From NCBI GenBank assembly GCA_964450435.1, contig CAYVCX010000050.1, positions 1 to 22,520 of the forward strand: a stretch of DNA of 22,520 nt, written 5' to 3'. The notes beneath the pieces are model-generated. The model was not told the DNA's origin. It searched no databases and saw only the letters and a list, made by a program, of their open reading frames with translations. Origin of the DNA: SKLM01 sp964450435. Lineage in GTDB: Bacteria; Chloroflexota; Anaerolineae; B4-G1. Positions 6,780-14,534 of this stretch are shown here, one piece after another; the first letter of the stretch is position 1, and every line of letters begins with the position of its first letter. The translations under genes were made by a program, and so were the position numbers.

Positions 6780-7478
6780 CTACCCTGACACGAGCAGCCG
6801 CCCACACGAGTCGCAGTGAATCAGTTCGCCCTGCCGCAGCTTCCACTCGGCGCTCGACGATACGGTGACGCCGCATGCGGTGCAGGTGTCATCTCTTGCT
6901 CTGGCCACAGCCTGCCCCCCCTTTGCCTTGCGCAGTCTACCGTAGGTGGCCAGAATGGCGGAGTCCAGGCGCGGCAGGATAGTGTCTCGCTCTTGCCGGA
7001 TCTCCTCAAGCCGCTGCCTTAGTGCGTCTTGTTCGGCCGTCAGGGCTTCCTGCCGTGTCGTCCAGGTCGATTCAACCTGCTCCAGGTGTGCTCGCGCCTC
7101 GTCGCGGGTCTCTTCTGCCTGCTCGCGTTCGATCATCGCTTCCAGAAGCGAGTCCTCGAGCCTCTGACGCCGGCGTTTGAGGGAAGCGACCTCGGCTTGA
7201 AGATCTGCGAGCTCCTTGGGGTTCGTGACCTTTCCGCTGTAGAGCCGCTTCTCAGACCGCGATGTCTTGTCCGACAGGCTCGCCATCTGCAGCTCCAGAT
7301 CGCGCTGTTTGATCTCCCATTCCCGGGCGCGTTTCTCCGCCTTCTCCAGGGCCTGACGGGCCTCGCGCAGTGCCGTGTCGTCCTTGAGCGCTGTTTCGAT
7401 CTCCGTCAGCCGCGCTTCCTTCGCATCGCGCTCGGTGTCGAGCTGCTGCAAGCGATGGAGCGCCTCTCCTGTGGTCAC
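6780..7478 (-). CDS. Coiled-coil protein with C-terminal C4 zinc ribbon (zf-RING_7/CdsZ-like)
   Basis: A 232-residue protein. Residues 1-185 are charged heptad-type helices typical of a long antiparallel coiled coil, interrupted near residue 80 by the conserved LYSGKVTNPKEL segment. The C-terminus has a zinc ribbon with Cys199, Cys202, Cys222 and Cys225 (CTAC and CDSC). This architecture defines the zf-RING_7 (formerly DUF164) family; some members are described as cell-division or nucleic-acid-binding factors, but the role here is unknown. The start is a GTG at 7478 with GGAGAGGA just upstream. It lies downstream of lgt in the same direction, but the terminator at 7508-7538 separates them. 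Confidence 0.88.
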   Translation of the reverse strand: MTTGEALHRLQQLDTERDAKEARLTEIETALKDDTALREARQALEKAEKRAREWEIKQRDLELQMASLSDKTSRSEKRLYSGKVTNPKELADLQAEVASLKRRRQRLEDSLLEAMIEREQAEETRDEARAHLEQVESTWTTRQEALTAEQDALRQRLEEIRQERDTILPRLDSAILATYGRLRKAKGGQAVARARDDTCTACGVTVSSSAEWKLRQGELIHCDSCGRLLVSG

Positions 7479-7500
7479 TGCATCCTCTCCTTCCGATGCT

Positions 7501-7538
7501 CAAAAAGAAAAGCCCAATGCCTCTGGCATTGGGCTTTT
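7501..7538 (-). terminator. Terminator between lgt and the zinc-ribbon gene
   Basis: A perfect 14-bp stem (AAAAGCCCAATGCC at 7508-7521 with its complement at 7525-7538) and a TCT loop. On the minus strand the stem runs into TTTTCTTTTTG, a good U-tract, so it ends lgt. Confidence 0.9.
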
Positions 7539-7620
7539 CCCAATCATTCTCTACTGTGCCGCACTGGGTGCGTGATGTCTCCGTGGAACACGCTCACGCA
7601 AAGGGTACCGGCTCCTCCAG

Positions 7621-8559
7621 TCACGAATGCCCCTCCTCGTTGCGCTCGGGAGCCCGGTCCTCCTCAACCCCCTGGGCACTCTCGCCTGCGTCAGGGTCCG
7701 ACGCCGCCGGTCTGAGTGCTTCCTCGGCGGGTGCCGACGGCTTCGCCACAGTGTGACGGACGATCAGGATGGCGGCGGCGCCCAGCGCGCATATGAGGGC
7801 AAAGAGCTGCGCTGCCGCCAGAGGCCCCATCATCCAGGCGTCGGGGCGAAGATACTCCAGGAAGAACCGCCCCGCGGGATAGGCAATCAGGTAGCCGAGG
7901 AGGATGTCACCGTGCCTGATCCGATCCTTGAACTTGTCGGTAACGACGGCCAGGACTCCAAACACTACCAGGCACCACAGGCCCTCGTAGAGAAACGTGG
8001 GGTGGAACAGTGTGTCCGGCGGGTATCTCTCCAGGTTGTTGTAGGGCATAATCCGGTGCTCGGGATCGATCACCAGGCCCCAGGGAAGGTCTGTCGGTGG
8101 TCCGTAGAGCTCCTGGTTGACGAAGTTCCCCCAGCGGCCGATAGCCTGTCCCAGAGCGAGTCCCGGTGCGCCGTAATCGAGCCATTTCAGTGGGGCCAGG
8201 CCGGCACGCCAGGCATACAGCGCAACGCCCAGCAGCCCGCCGACGATGGCCCCGTAGATGCCCAGGCCGCCCTGCCAGATGTAGAGAATCTCAATGGGAT
8301 GTGTTCGGTAGTAGTCCCAGCCTACCATTCCTCCCTCCGGGTCAGAGATGACGTGGTAGAGGCGAGCTCCGATAATGCCCAGGACAATGGCGATGGTGAG
8401 GGCGTTCCACACGTGGTCCGGGTCGTCGCCGTTCCGTTTGGCTCGCCACGCCGCGTAAAGGGCACCCAGCAACACACCGGTCACAATCAGAAGGCCGTAC
8501 CAGTGGATGCCCCAGCTCTCGGTGAAGTAGATCAGGATTGGGTCAGTAGGTGGTCTCAT
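7621..8559 (-). CDS. lgt: Prolipoprotein diacylglyceryl transferase
   Basis: A 312-residue polytopic membrane enzyme. It transfers diacylglycerol from phosphatidylglycerol to the lipobox cysteine of prolipoproteins, the first step of lipoprotein maturation. The signature GRWGNFVNQE is at residues 141-150. Other conserved elements are GARLYHV (64-70), GGLGIYGAIVGG (97-108), HPTFLYEG (186-193) and GRFFLEYLRPD (230-240). About seven hydrophobic segments are visible. The last 40 residues form an acidic, Ala/Glu-rich cytoplasmic tail that is longer than usual and poorly conserved. The ATG at 8559 follows GGGAGAGGAG, and a strong promoter lies just upstream. Confidence 0.97.
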   Translation of the reverse strand: MRPPTDPILIYFTESWGIHWYGLLIVTGVLLGALYAAWRAKRNGDDPDHVWNALTIAIVLGIIGARLYHVISDPEGGMVGWDYYRTHPIEILYIWQGGLGIYGAIVGGLLGVALYAWRAGLAPLKWLDYGAPGLALGQAIGRWGNFVNQELYGPPTDLPWGLVIDPEHRIMPYNNLERYPPDTLFHPTFLYEGLWCLVVFGVLAVVTDKFKDRIRHGDILLGYLIAYPAGRFFLEYLRPDAWMMGPLAAAQLFALICALGAAAILIVRHTVAKPSAPAEEALRPAASDPDAGESAQGVEEDRAPERNEEGHS

Positions 8560-8588
8560 ATACTCCTCTCCCTTGATTGGATAGCTTG

Positions 8589-8618
8589 ATTATACCATGA
8601 GAGAATGCCTGGTAGCAA
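8589..8618 (-). promoter_or_regulatory. Promoter of lgt
   Basis: On the minus strand: TTGCTA (8613-8618), an 18-base spacer, then TATAAT (8589-8594) with a TGG extension. The expected start near 8582 leaves a leader of about 23 bases that contains the ribosome binding site. Confidence 0.7.
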
Positions 8619-8681
8619 GGCAGCTCCTCCCGGAACGGGTGGCTGATGACGCCGACGAGCCAGGTGCCGACCGAGGCGGAC

Positions 8682-9062
8682 CTATTCCCGCTTGCCGGAC
8701 ACCGCCATCCACACACGGGTCAGCCAGAACAGGCACCAGGCGCCCACGAGCACACTCAGGATCACCACCTTCTGCTCGTCAATGACGGGCTCGATACGCA
8801 CCCTTTCCCCTGTTATCTCGATGATGCCCAGAGGAGAGCTCTTCACGCCGCCACCATATGGGCCCCTGGCTCGGTCCGTCGACCCCGCTGCGTCCGAGCC
8901 TGGGCCCTGTTCTGCCCCCATGCCAAAGCCGTAGCTGACCTTGGCCACCGGGATGACGGTTCGGCCTTCAACCTGCACCGGGTCGCCAAAACAGGCGTTG
9001 ACGTCGGCTTTCTCCCTCAGGTCGGCAAACGTGTCCAAGAGCTTCTGAACGTCACCTGTCAT
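8682..9062 (-). CDS. GerW (YtfJ) family protein with C-terminal membrane anchor
   Basis: A 126-residue protein. The segment FGDPVQVEGRTVIPVAKVSY then GFGMG, followed by a Gly/Ser-rich stretch with GGGVKSSPLGIIEI, matches the GerW/YtfJ family. That family is named for a spore germination protein but is widespread in non-sporulating bacteria, where its role is unknown. Residues 99-121 form one hydrophobic segment, so the protein is probably membrane-anchored at its C-terminus. The ATG at 9062 overlaps the stop of the upstream MFS gene as ATGA, with GAGGAGGAAGA before it, so translation is probably coupled. The frame stays open far upstream of this ATG, but that part is the shadow of the MFS gene. 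Confidence 0.82.
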   Translation of the reverse strand: MTGDVQKLLDTFADLREKADVNACFGDPVQVEGRTVIPVAKVSYGFGMGAEQGPGSDAAGSTDRARGPYGGGVKSSPLGIIEITGERVRIEPVIDEQKVVILSVLVGAWCLFWLTRVWMAVSGKRE

Positions 9063-10246
9063 CTGTCTTCCTCCTCTTTCTTGACGGTGGTTGCCGTCAG
9101 TATGAGCATGGCCACCGCAATGGCAGCAGCGGCGTAGAACGGGCTGGTGATTTTGCCCACGCTCGCAGCCGCGCCCATCAGGGGCGGGCCCACTGTTTGC
9201 CCTATCCGGAGCACCAGGGCGTTGGCGGATGTGACTGCGCCACGCTGGTCCAGGGGCGCCAGACACGTCAGAAGAGACTGCAGGTTCGGAATGCTCAATC
9301 CCTGGGCAATCCCGAACAGGACAGCCGGGATCGCCAGGGCCAACAGGCTCGGAGTGTTTGGGATCATGAGCATGGCGAGTGCGTATAAGAGGCAAGCGAT
9401 CTGGAGAAGTAGCTTTTCCGAGTATCGCCTGGCCAGTTTGCCCAGCTGAGTTGACGTGAGGGCTGTAGCGAGCGACGTCCCGGACATGGTTATCCCGATG
9501 GCGAAAGGTGATACTTGGAAGGCGTTCTCCATCAGAAAGGGCAGGTAGGTCAGGTAGGCACCATAGAGAATCAGGAATGTCAACAGGGTCAGCAGAAGGA
9601 AGGTGACGGCCTGCCCGTGCTTGACGCTTACCCAAGCCTGCTGGAGATATCTCTGGAATCGCTGCGCTGTTTCTGGCTCAGGAGCCTCCAGGGCGAACAG
9701 GGCCAAGAAGCCGATGGGAACTGCGAGGATCGCGAGGACGAACGGATAGCGCCATCCCACTGTGGCGAGCGCTCCGCCGATGGCCGGGTACGCGGCAGTT
9801 CCCACACTGATGGCGCTGGCGTTGTAGCCCATGGCGGTGGTCTGGTTCCTGCCCCGGTAGAGATCACCGATGAGGGTAATGTAGAGAACATTCAGCGCCG
9901 CTGCCCCGACTCCCTGGACGAAGCGCAGGGTCAGCAGCAGATCGAAGCCGCGCGCCAGGGCGCAAGCGCTGCCAGCGAGGCCGAAGACGATCAGAGATGG
10001 GACGAGGATCTGCTTGCGACCGCAACGGTCGATCAAGATACCCATAATCGGTGTGAACAAGACACCCGGCAGGGTGAAGGCGGTGATGAGGTTCGCAACG
10101 GCCTGCGATGAGAGGTCCAGGGCACGCCCGATTCCGGGGAAGGCCGGTGTGATACTGGAGACTCCCAGCACAGCCATTAGGCTGACCCCGAAGACGATCT
10201 GTAGATTGAGATCGAGGTAAAGCGGCCCGGAATCACGGTTGGCCAT
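9059..10246 (-). CDS. Major facilitator superfamily transporter (multidrug-resistance type)
   Basis: A 395-residue transporter with about twelve hydrophobic segments. Motif A appears in the loop between segments 2 and 3 as GILIDRCGRKQILV, and a motif C-like AYPAIGGALA lies in the fifth segment. The layout resembles drug-efflux or arabinose-efflux-type DHA1 transporters; the substrate cannot be told from sequence. I chose the ATG at 10246 (MANRDSG) because the family fold begins about 15 residues later; the longer frame to 10474 overlaps the upstream gene and reads as non-protein. The ribosome binding site is weak. It sits 145 bases downstream of the FAD oxidoreductase gene with no clear promoter between them, so the two may be cotranscribed. 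It is coupled to the GerW-family gene by an ATGA overlap. Confidence 0.9.
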   Translation of the reverse strand: MANRDSGPLYLDLNLQIVFGVSLMAVLGVSSITPAFPGIGRALDLSSQAVANLITAFTLPGVLFTPIMGILIDRCGRKQILVPSLIVFGLAGSACALARGFDLLLTLRFVQGVGAAALNVLYITLIGDLYRGRNQTTAMGYNASAISVGTAAYPAIGGALATVGWRYPFVLAILAVPIGFLALFALEAPEPETAQRFQRYLQQAWVSVKHGQAVTFLLLTLLTFLILYGAYLTYLPFLMENAFQVSPFAIGITMSGTSLATALTSTQLGKLARRYSEKLLLQIACLLYALAMLMIPNTPSLLALAIPAVLFGIAQGLSIPNLQSLLTCLAPLDQRGAVTSANALVLRIGQTVGPPLMGAAASVGKITSPFYAAAAIAVAMLILTATTVKKEEEDR

Positions 10247-10391
10247 GGGGCGTTCGTGCCTACGGAGGATTTTTACTCCTGAACAAGCTTCGATAGACGA
10301 GGCCGGCGAGTCGGTCCGTCTCGAGTCATGGAGCCCTCCGCCCGACGATGAGCTGGCGATGGGCAGTTGAGCGAGAGCTCCGGCCCATCCC

Positions 10392-12524
10392 CTACATACC
10401 TCCCTCGTGCACATCGGTGGCGTGGGTCGCCGGCACCTCTTCAACGGGCCGCTCCTCGGCAGATACGCCGGCAAAGACGCCCAGCGGAACCTCGATGAAC
10501 AATGGGCGCTGGGTGTCTTCGCGTACCTCGCTCAGATCGATGCCTTGCTCGCGGAATAGGCGCTTGATCAAGTTGGAGCACGTCTTGCCGCCGCAGGCGC
10601 CCATACCTGCTCGAGTAACGGCCTTGACCTGGTTCATGTCGCGGACGCCGGAGCGGATCAGCTCGCGGATCTCGCGAGCAGTGACACGCTCACAGCGACA
10701 GATGACCTCGTCGTCCGAGATGCGCGCCACGACTTCCTCCAGAGGCTCCGAGACCCAGGGGTCTTGTACGCGGATCCCGGCGATGCGCTTGGCGATCGCG
10801 CGCGGTGCCTTAACCCTGACCAGGAGCGCCCGGTCCGCGAAGCGCGGCTGCCGAACCCCCACTACCTCCACCGTACCCAGAACTGTGCCCTCGGTGTCCA
10901 ACACTGTGACGATGTGCCCGCGATCGATGGTGTCGGCGGGAAACTCGTAAGGCACGGTGACTGTCGCGTGTTGGGGATCATTGCTGTAGTCGACCAGGGT
11001 GACGGCCAGGCCGGGACAGATGGCGACGCACTGCTCGCACCCAATGCATTCGTCACCGACGTACTCGGGCAAGCCACGGATGTCATCCCCCCCAATCGTG
11101 ATGCAACCCTGGGGGCACACGGATGTGCAGGGGTTGCAGGGGATCTCCTGTGCGCAGTGGAGCACCGGGAAGACGCCCTCCTCTTGCTCGGGGATGTCCT
11201 CGGTGACCACGGCTCCGGGGCGCGATTTGAGGATCTCGGCGGTGCGGTGCCACTCGGGCGGCACCCGACCTACGTCCCGCCCCAGCGCCTGCGCTATCTC
11301 CAGGCCGCGGATGCGCCCGGTGAACATCGCGGCCGATGCCTCGGCAATCTCCTCGGCATCCCCCGCCGCGTAGACGGGCAGGCCGAACTCTTGGGCCTTT
11401 TCCACGAACTCGTCGACGGGATCCAGCCCAACGGCCATCAACACTGTGTCGCAACCGAACGTCCGCTCGGTGTCTGGAACGGGTTCCCAATTGCTGTCGA
11501 TCTCCGCCAGAGTCACCGACTCAACCTGGTCGCGGCCGTTGGCGCTGAGCACGGTGTGAGAGGTGTAGATGGGCACGCCGAGGCGAGCAAGCTTATCCCT
11601 GTGTACTTTGTAACCAGAGCACTCCGGGAGTGCCTCGCAGAGGCCGACGACTTGTATTCCCGCCTGAAGCGCATGGTACCCTGCAATCAAGCCCACGTTT
11701 CCCCCACCGACGATGAAGAGGCGATCTGCCGACTTCACCAGGTCGCGGTTCACCAGTGTCTGGAAGGCACCGGCCCCATACACTCCGGGCAGCGTGTTCC
11801 CCCGGAAGGCCAGCGACTTCTCTCGTGCGCCGGTGGCTACCAGGACAATCTGCGGCCGGACGAGGATGTAATGCCCCTGGCGGAGCAACCCCACCTTTCG
11901 ATCGGAGTACACGGCCAGGGCTGTCGTGTCGAGCCAGATTTGCACGTTCTCGAATTCACTTACCTCTTGGTCCAGCTTTTCTGCGATGTCAATGCCCCTG
12001 CTGCCCGCGTAACAGGCGTCGATGGAGCCGAAGAACTTGTGGGTTTGGAGCACCAGCTTGCCCCCCAGGCGCTGCTTATCGTCCACAATGAGCGTGCGCA
12101 CGCCGGCGTCGCCCAGCTCGATGGCCGCCGAGAGACCCGCCGGCCCGCCCCCGATGATCAAGCACTCGATGTCTACCGTCTTGATGTCGTGGGTCGCGGG
12201 TGCCGACTCGACGTCCGGCAGCGTGGGCTTCCCATCCATAGGCTCGACGGCCATCCCCGGTCGGATGGGCGCCATGCAGGATTTGACGGGCAAGCCATCC
12301 GCTATCACAAGACACTGGGCGCATTGTCCGTTGGCGCAGAAGATCCCCTGGGGCGCCTCGTCCCGGTGGTGATGACCGAAGACACGCACGCCGTTGGCGA
12401 AGAGGGCTGACGCGATGGTCTCTCCCTGGCGGGCGATCATCCGCCGTTCCTCCCACGTAAACTCGAACGTCGGCCGATCCTCTGTGGGCAGGATTGGGTG
12501 TTCGCGAATGCGGTAGTCCGCCAT
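10392..12524 (-). CDS. Multi-cofactor FAD/Fe-S oxidoreductase (sarcosine oxidase alpha/HcnAB/opine oxidase A-like fusion)
   Basis: A 710-residue redox protein with four modules in one chain. Residues 15-100 form a 2Fe-2S domain (Cys63, Cys68, Cys71, Cys83) like the small subunit HcnA or the SoxA N-terminus. Residues 118-430 form a two-dinucleotide-binding flavoprotein, with GGGPAG at 125-130 for FAD and GGGNVG at 273-278 for a second nucleotide. Residues 457-503 hold cysteines for two 4Fe-4S clusters (Cys463, 466, 470, 474 and Cys493, 496, 499, 503). Residues 607-655 form a BFD-type 2Fe-2S domain (Cys609, 611, 644, 649). Relatives dehydrogenate amino acids, opines or glycine together with a D-amino-acid-oxidase-like catalytic subunit; none is encoded nearby. 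The ATG at 12524 follows GGAGG at good spacing. The substrate is unknown. Confidence 0.9.
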   Translation of the reverse strand: MADYRIREHPILPTEDRPTFEFTWEERRMIARQGETIASALFANGVRVFGHHHRDEAPQGIFCANGQCAQCLVIADGLPVKSCMAPIRPGMAVEPMDGKPTLPDVESAPATHDIKTVDIECLIIGGGPAGLSAAIELGDAGVRTLIVDDKQRLGGKLVLQTHKFFGSIDACYAGSRGIDIAEKLDQEVSEFENVQIWLDTTALAVYSDRKVGLLRQGHYILVRPQIVLVATGAREKSLAFRGNTLPGVYGAGAFQTLVNRDLVKSADRLFIVGGGNVGLIAGYHALQAGIQVVGLCEALPECSGYKVHRDKLARLGVPIYTSHTVLSANGRDQVESVTLAEIDSNWEPVPDTERTFGCDTVLMAVGLDPVDEFVEKAQEFGLPVYAAGDAEEIAEASAAMFTGRIRGLEIAQALGRDVGRVPPEWHRTAEILKSRPGAVVTEDIPEQEEGVFPVLHCAQEIPCNPCTSVCPQGCITIGGDDIRGLPEYVGDECIGCEQCVAICPGLAVTLVDYSNDPQHATVTVPYEFPADTIDRGHIVTVLDTEGTVLGTVEVVGVRQPRFADRALLVRVKAPRAIAKRIAGIRVQDPWVSEPLEEVVARISDDEVICRCERVTAREIRELIRSGVRDMNQVKAVTRAGMGACGGKTCSNLIKRLFREQGIDLSEVREDTQRPLFIEVPLGVFAGVSAEERPVEEVPATHATDVHEGGM

Positions 12525-12645
12525 ACGGATGCCTCCAATCTCAGTCTTCTGCGCTGACGGTGTCCGGTTGAATGACCTGCCAGGGCCGCCCATCGACCCA
12601 GCATACAGGCCCGGGCGAAGATCTCCCCCGGGGCGGACCACGCTC

Positions 12646-12674
12646 ATTATACGTCCGAACGGCAGGGCGGGCAA
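12646..12674 (-). promoter_or_regulatory. Promoter of the FAD/Fe-S oxidoreductase gene
   Basis: On the minus strand: TTGCCC (12669-12674), exactly 17 bases, then TATAAT (12646-12651). The expected start near 12639 gives a leader of about 115 bases. I see no known riboswitch in that leader. Confidence 0.65.
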
Positions 12675-12894
12675 AGACGGTTCCGTCGGCCCATACTTGC
12701 CCCCCGTTGTCGTGCCTGCCAGTACCGACAGTCGCGCAGCGGGGTGACGACGGGGGACGGACGATGCACCTCCCGCTCAGCGCTTGATCCGTGGGGCTTG
12801 CTGCCCGCGCTGCTCCCGGCGAAAGTGTCTTTGGCCTCGGGCGCTCTGGGTCTCTAATGCATCTCCAACCTGATTCTAACGCCAATCTAATCCG
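12675..12894. other. Remainder of the divergent oxidoreductase-hsp20 intergenic region
   Basis: The divergent gap from 12525 to 12956 holds the oxidoreductase promoter and leader on its left and the hsp20 upstream elements on its right. Between them I found no convincing gene, RNA or repeat. Short open frames here have no recognisable protein character. Confidence 0.4.
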
Positions 12895-12911
12895 ATTATG
12901 GTACACATAAT
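12895..12911. promoter_or_regulatory. Inverted repeat ATTATG-N5-CATAAT upstream of hsp20
   Basis: A 17-base symmetric site. Its right arm, CATAAT, would serve as a -10 hexamer for hsp20 about 46 bases before the ATG. On the opposite strand TTGACA (12911-12916) abuts it. It is neither the CIRCE nor the HAIR heat-shock element. It may be an operator or simply an AT-rich promoter core; no good plus-strand -35 is visible. Confidence 0.35.
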
Positions 12912-12956
12912 GTCAAGTAAGGCTCAAGCGTACGCACAACGCAAGGAGGTGCTGAG

Positions 12957-13406
12957 ATGACACAGTTAACACGTTGGGAACCCTTCCGCGACTTGATCAG
13001 CTTGCGGGAGGCGATGGATCGTCTCTTTGAGGACAGCGTTGTACGGCCTCGAGGTGGGGCCCTGGCCCCCCGGGTGACGGGCTCATTGGCTGTTGATATG
13101 TACGAGACCGATGAGGACGTCGTGGTGAAGGCCTCCGTGCCTGGTGTCGATCCGGATGACCTGGACATCAGCGTCACGGGCGATACGTTGACCATCAGGG
13201 GCGAGTCGAAGGCCGAGGAACACGTCGAAGAGGAGAACTACGTCTATCGAGAGCGGCGGTACGGCGCTTTCTCCCGCTCGATCGCCATTCCCACCTCGGT
13301 GGAGGCTGACAACGCGGAGGCGGACTTCGAGGATGGCGTCTTGACCTTGCGCCTGCCCAAGGCTGAGGAAGCGAAGCCCAAGGCGATCAAAGTCAAGACC
13401 AAGTAA
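12957..13406 (+). CDS. Hsp20/alpha-crystallin family small heat shock protein
   Basis: A 149-residue ATP-independent chaperone that holds unfolding proteins in large oligomers. The N-terminal MTQLTRWEPFRDLISLREAM is typical of bacterial class A small heat shock proteins. The alpha-crystallin domain runs from about residue 43 to 136 and includes VKASVPGVDPDDLDISV and the hallmark AEADFEDGVLTLRLPK. The C-terminal IKV at 144-146 is the I-x-I/V oligomerisation motif. The ATG is preceded by a strong AAGGAGGT at 12942-12949. The gene is divergent from the oxidoreductase and is followed by htrA, another protein-quality factor. Confidence 0.95.
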   Translation: MTQLTRWEPFRDLISLREAMDRLFEDSVVRPRGGALAPRVTGSLAVDMYETDEDVVVKASVPGVDPDDLDISVTGDTLTIRGESKAEEHVEEENYVYRERRYGAFSRSIAIPTSVEADNAEADFEDGVLTLRLPKAEEAKPKAIKVKTK

Positions 13407-13715
13407 CCAGGGAGAGGAAGACCGCTGGCGGGCGGCTCGGCTCTGACAAGGGTCGGGCCGTCCGTCGTCAGTACAGGTGAAGAGGAGAGAACACCGCTCT
13501 CTGTCCACGGCGGGGTCATGGCAAAGAGGGAGTCCATCGGGGGCCTCACGGTTGACTCCGTCGACACCGCAGGTTCATAGCGGCGCGGGAGTGGGGTAAT
13601 CGGTGATTGAGAGCCGGGGCATGGTGCGTCTATGGTCGTCGGCCGTGGTCGGGGGCGAGCGGTTGGAAGAGAAGGAAGCTAGTCGAGAGAGTCCCACGGA
13701 GCGGAGGGTAGCGCT
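13407..13715 (+). other. Intergenic region hsp20-htrA
   Basis: No gene seen. A GC-rich hairpin with three G-T pairs (13434-13442 with 13451-13459) lacks a T-run and is at best a weak hsp20 terminator. TTGACT at 13552-13557 could be a -35 for htrA, but the matching -10 is poor. Confidence 0.3.
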
Positions 13716-14534
13716 TTGGAAAGAAGAGGACTGGTCATTGGAATCGTGACCGCCGCAACAGCGTTGTTGTTGATGGCTGGCAGTTGTGCTGTCGGCGCGC
13801 TTCTGACGCCCTACGTCGCTGATGTGCTTCAGCCGGCGGAGGGAACCAGGGATGAGGTACCCGTGGAGCCGCCGGTGGTCACGCAGGAGCCGGAGCCGCA
13901 ACTGGAAGACGCGTCTTCCTCCCGTCCAGAGCCCGCGCCCGCTGCGACACCGACGCCGATTCCGGACGACACCCTGGCGGAGGCCGACGCCGAGGAGCGG
14001 TTGGTGGCTGAGGTGTATGAGCGCGTCGCCCCGTCGGTGGTCCACCTCCGTGTCGTGCAGCAGGTCTCCGGGTTCGAGGGGCCGCGTGTTGAGATCCCGG
14101 GCTGGCCGGAGGAGTTCTACCGCCGCGGCGAGGGCTCCGGGTTCATCTGGGACACGGAAGGACACGTGGTCACCAACTACCACGTGGTACAGGGCGCCCG
14201 GGAGGTCGAAGTTACGTTTCTGGACGGCACTGCATTCCTCGCCGACGTGGTGGGCACAGACCCGGACCCCGACCTGGCTGTGCTGAAGGTGGAGGGAGCT
14301 GGGGAGCGGTTCCAGCCTGTGGCACTGGGAGATTCGAGCAAGCTCTTTGTTGGTCAGCGTGCCATCGCCATCGGCAACCCGTTTGGGCAGGAATGGACGC
14401 TGACCACGGGGGTGGTCAGCGCGCTGGGACGAACTCTCCCGTCAGGCACGAGCCGGTACAGCATCCCGAAAATGATCCAGACCGATGCCGCCATCAACCC
14501 GGGCAACTCGGGGGGGGCCGCTGCTGGATCGTGA
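13716..14534 (+). CDS. HtrA/DegP-like serine protease, N-terminal part as sequenced (frameshifted)
   Basis: This frame encodes the membrane anchor and trypsin-like protease domain of an HtrA family protein that degrades misfolded envelope proteins. Residues 5-33 are hydrophobic and contain LMAGSC, a poor lipobox. A Pro/Glu-rich linker (40-85) follows. The catalytic triad is His156 (VVTNYHVV), Asp186 (DPDLAVLKV) and Ser265 (NPGNSGG). Right after the catalytic serine the frame runs into a stop at 14532-14534, where the family continues GGPLLDRDG. The continuation is in the next frame at 14485-15021. Removing one G from the run at 14510-14517 would give an intact 434-residue protein. The start is TTG at 13716, supported by GGAGGG seven bases upstream. 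Confidence 0.85.
   Translation: MERRGLVIGIVTAATALLLMAGSCAVGALLTPYVADVLQPAEGTRDEVPVEPPVVTQEPEPQLEDASSSRPEPAPAATPTPIPDDTLAEADAEERLVAEVYERVAPSVVHLRVVQQVSGFEGPRVEIPGWPEEFYRRGEGSGFIWDTEGHVVTNYHVVQGAREVEVTFLDGTAFLADVVGTDPDPDLAVLKVEGAGERFQPVALGDSSKLFVGQRAIAIGNPFGQEWTLTTGVVSALGRTLPSGTSRYSIPKMIQTDAAINPGNSGGAAAGS

Noticed and set aside
6450..6780. Known riboswitch or RNase P/tmRNA/SRP RNA in the 6451-6779 gap
   Set aside because: None of the conserved core sequences of those RNAs that I know could be found, and no gene lies downstream for a riboswitch to control.
9063..9635. Upstream extension of the GerW-family frame
   Set aside because: The residues are Arg/His/Pro-rich without domain character and lie fully inside the MFS gene on the same strand; the ATG at 9062 has a ribosome binding site.
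10764..12410. 548-codon open frame opposite the FAD/Fe-S gene
   Set aside because: It is the antisense shadow of a well-conserved multi-domain gene in GC-rich DNA, with no recognisable domain of its own.
12541..12906. 121-codon open frame in the oxidoreductase-hsp20 gap
   Set aside because: Composition is Arg/Pro-rich and shadow-like, there is no ribosome binding site, and promoter elements for both flanking genes lie within it.
13552..13580. Possible htrA promoter starting TTGACT
   Set aside because: The matching -10 (TCATAG or TTCATA) is too poor to call.
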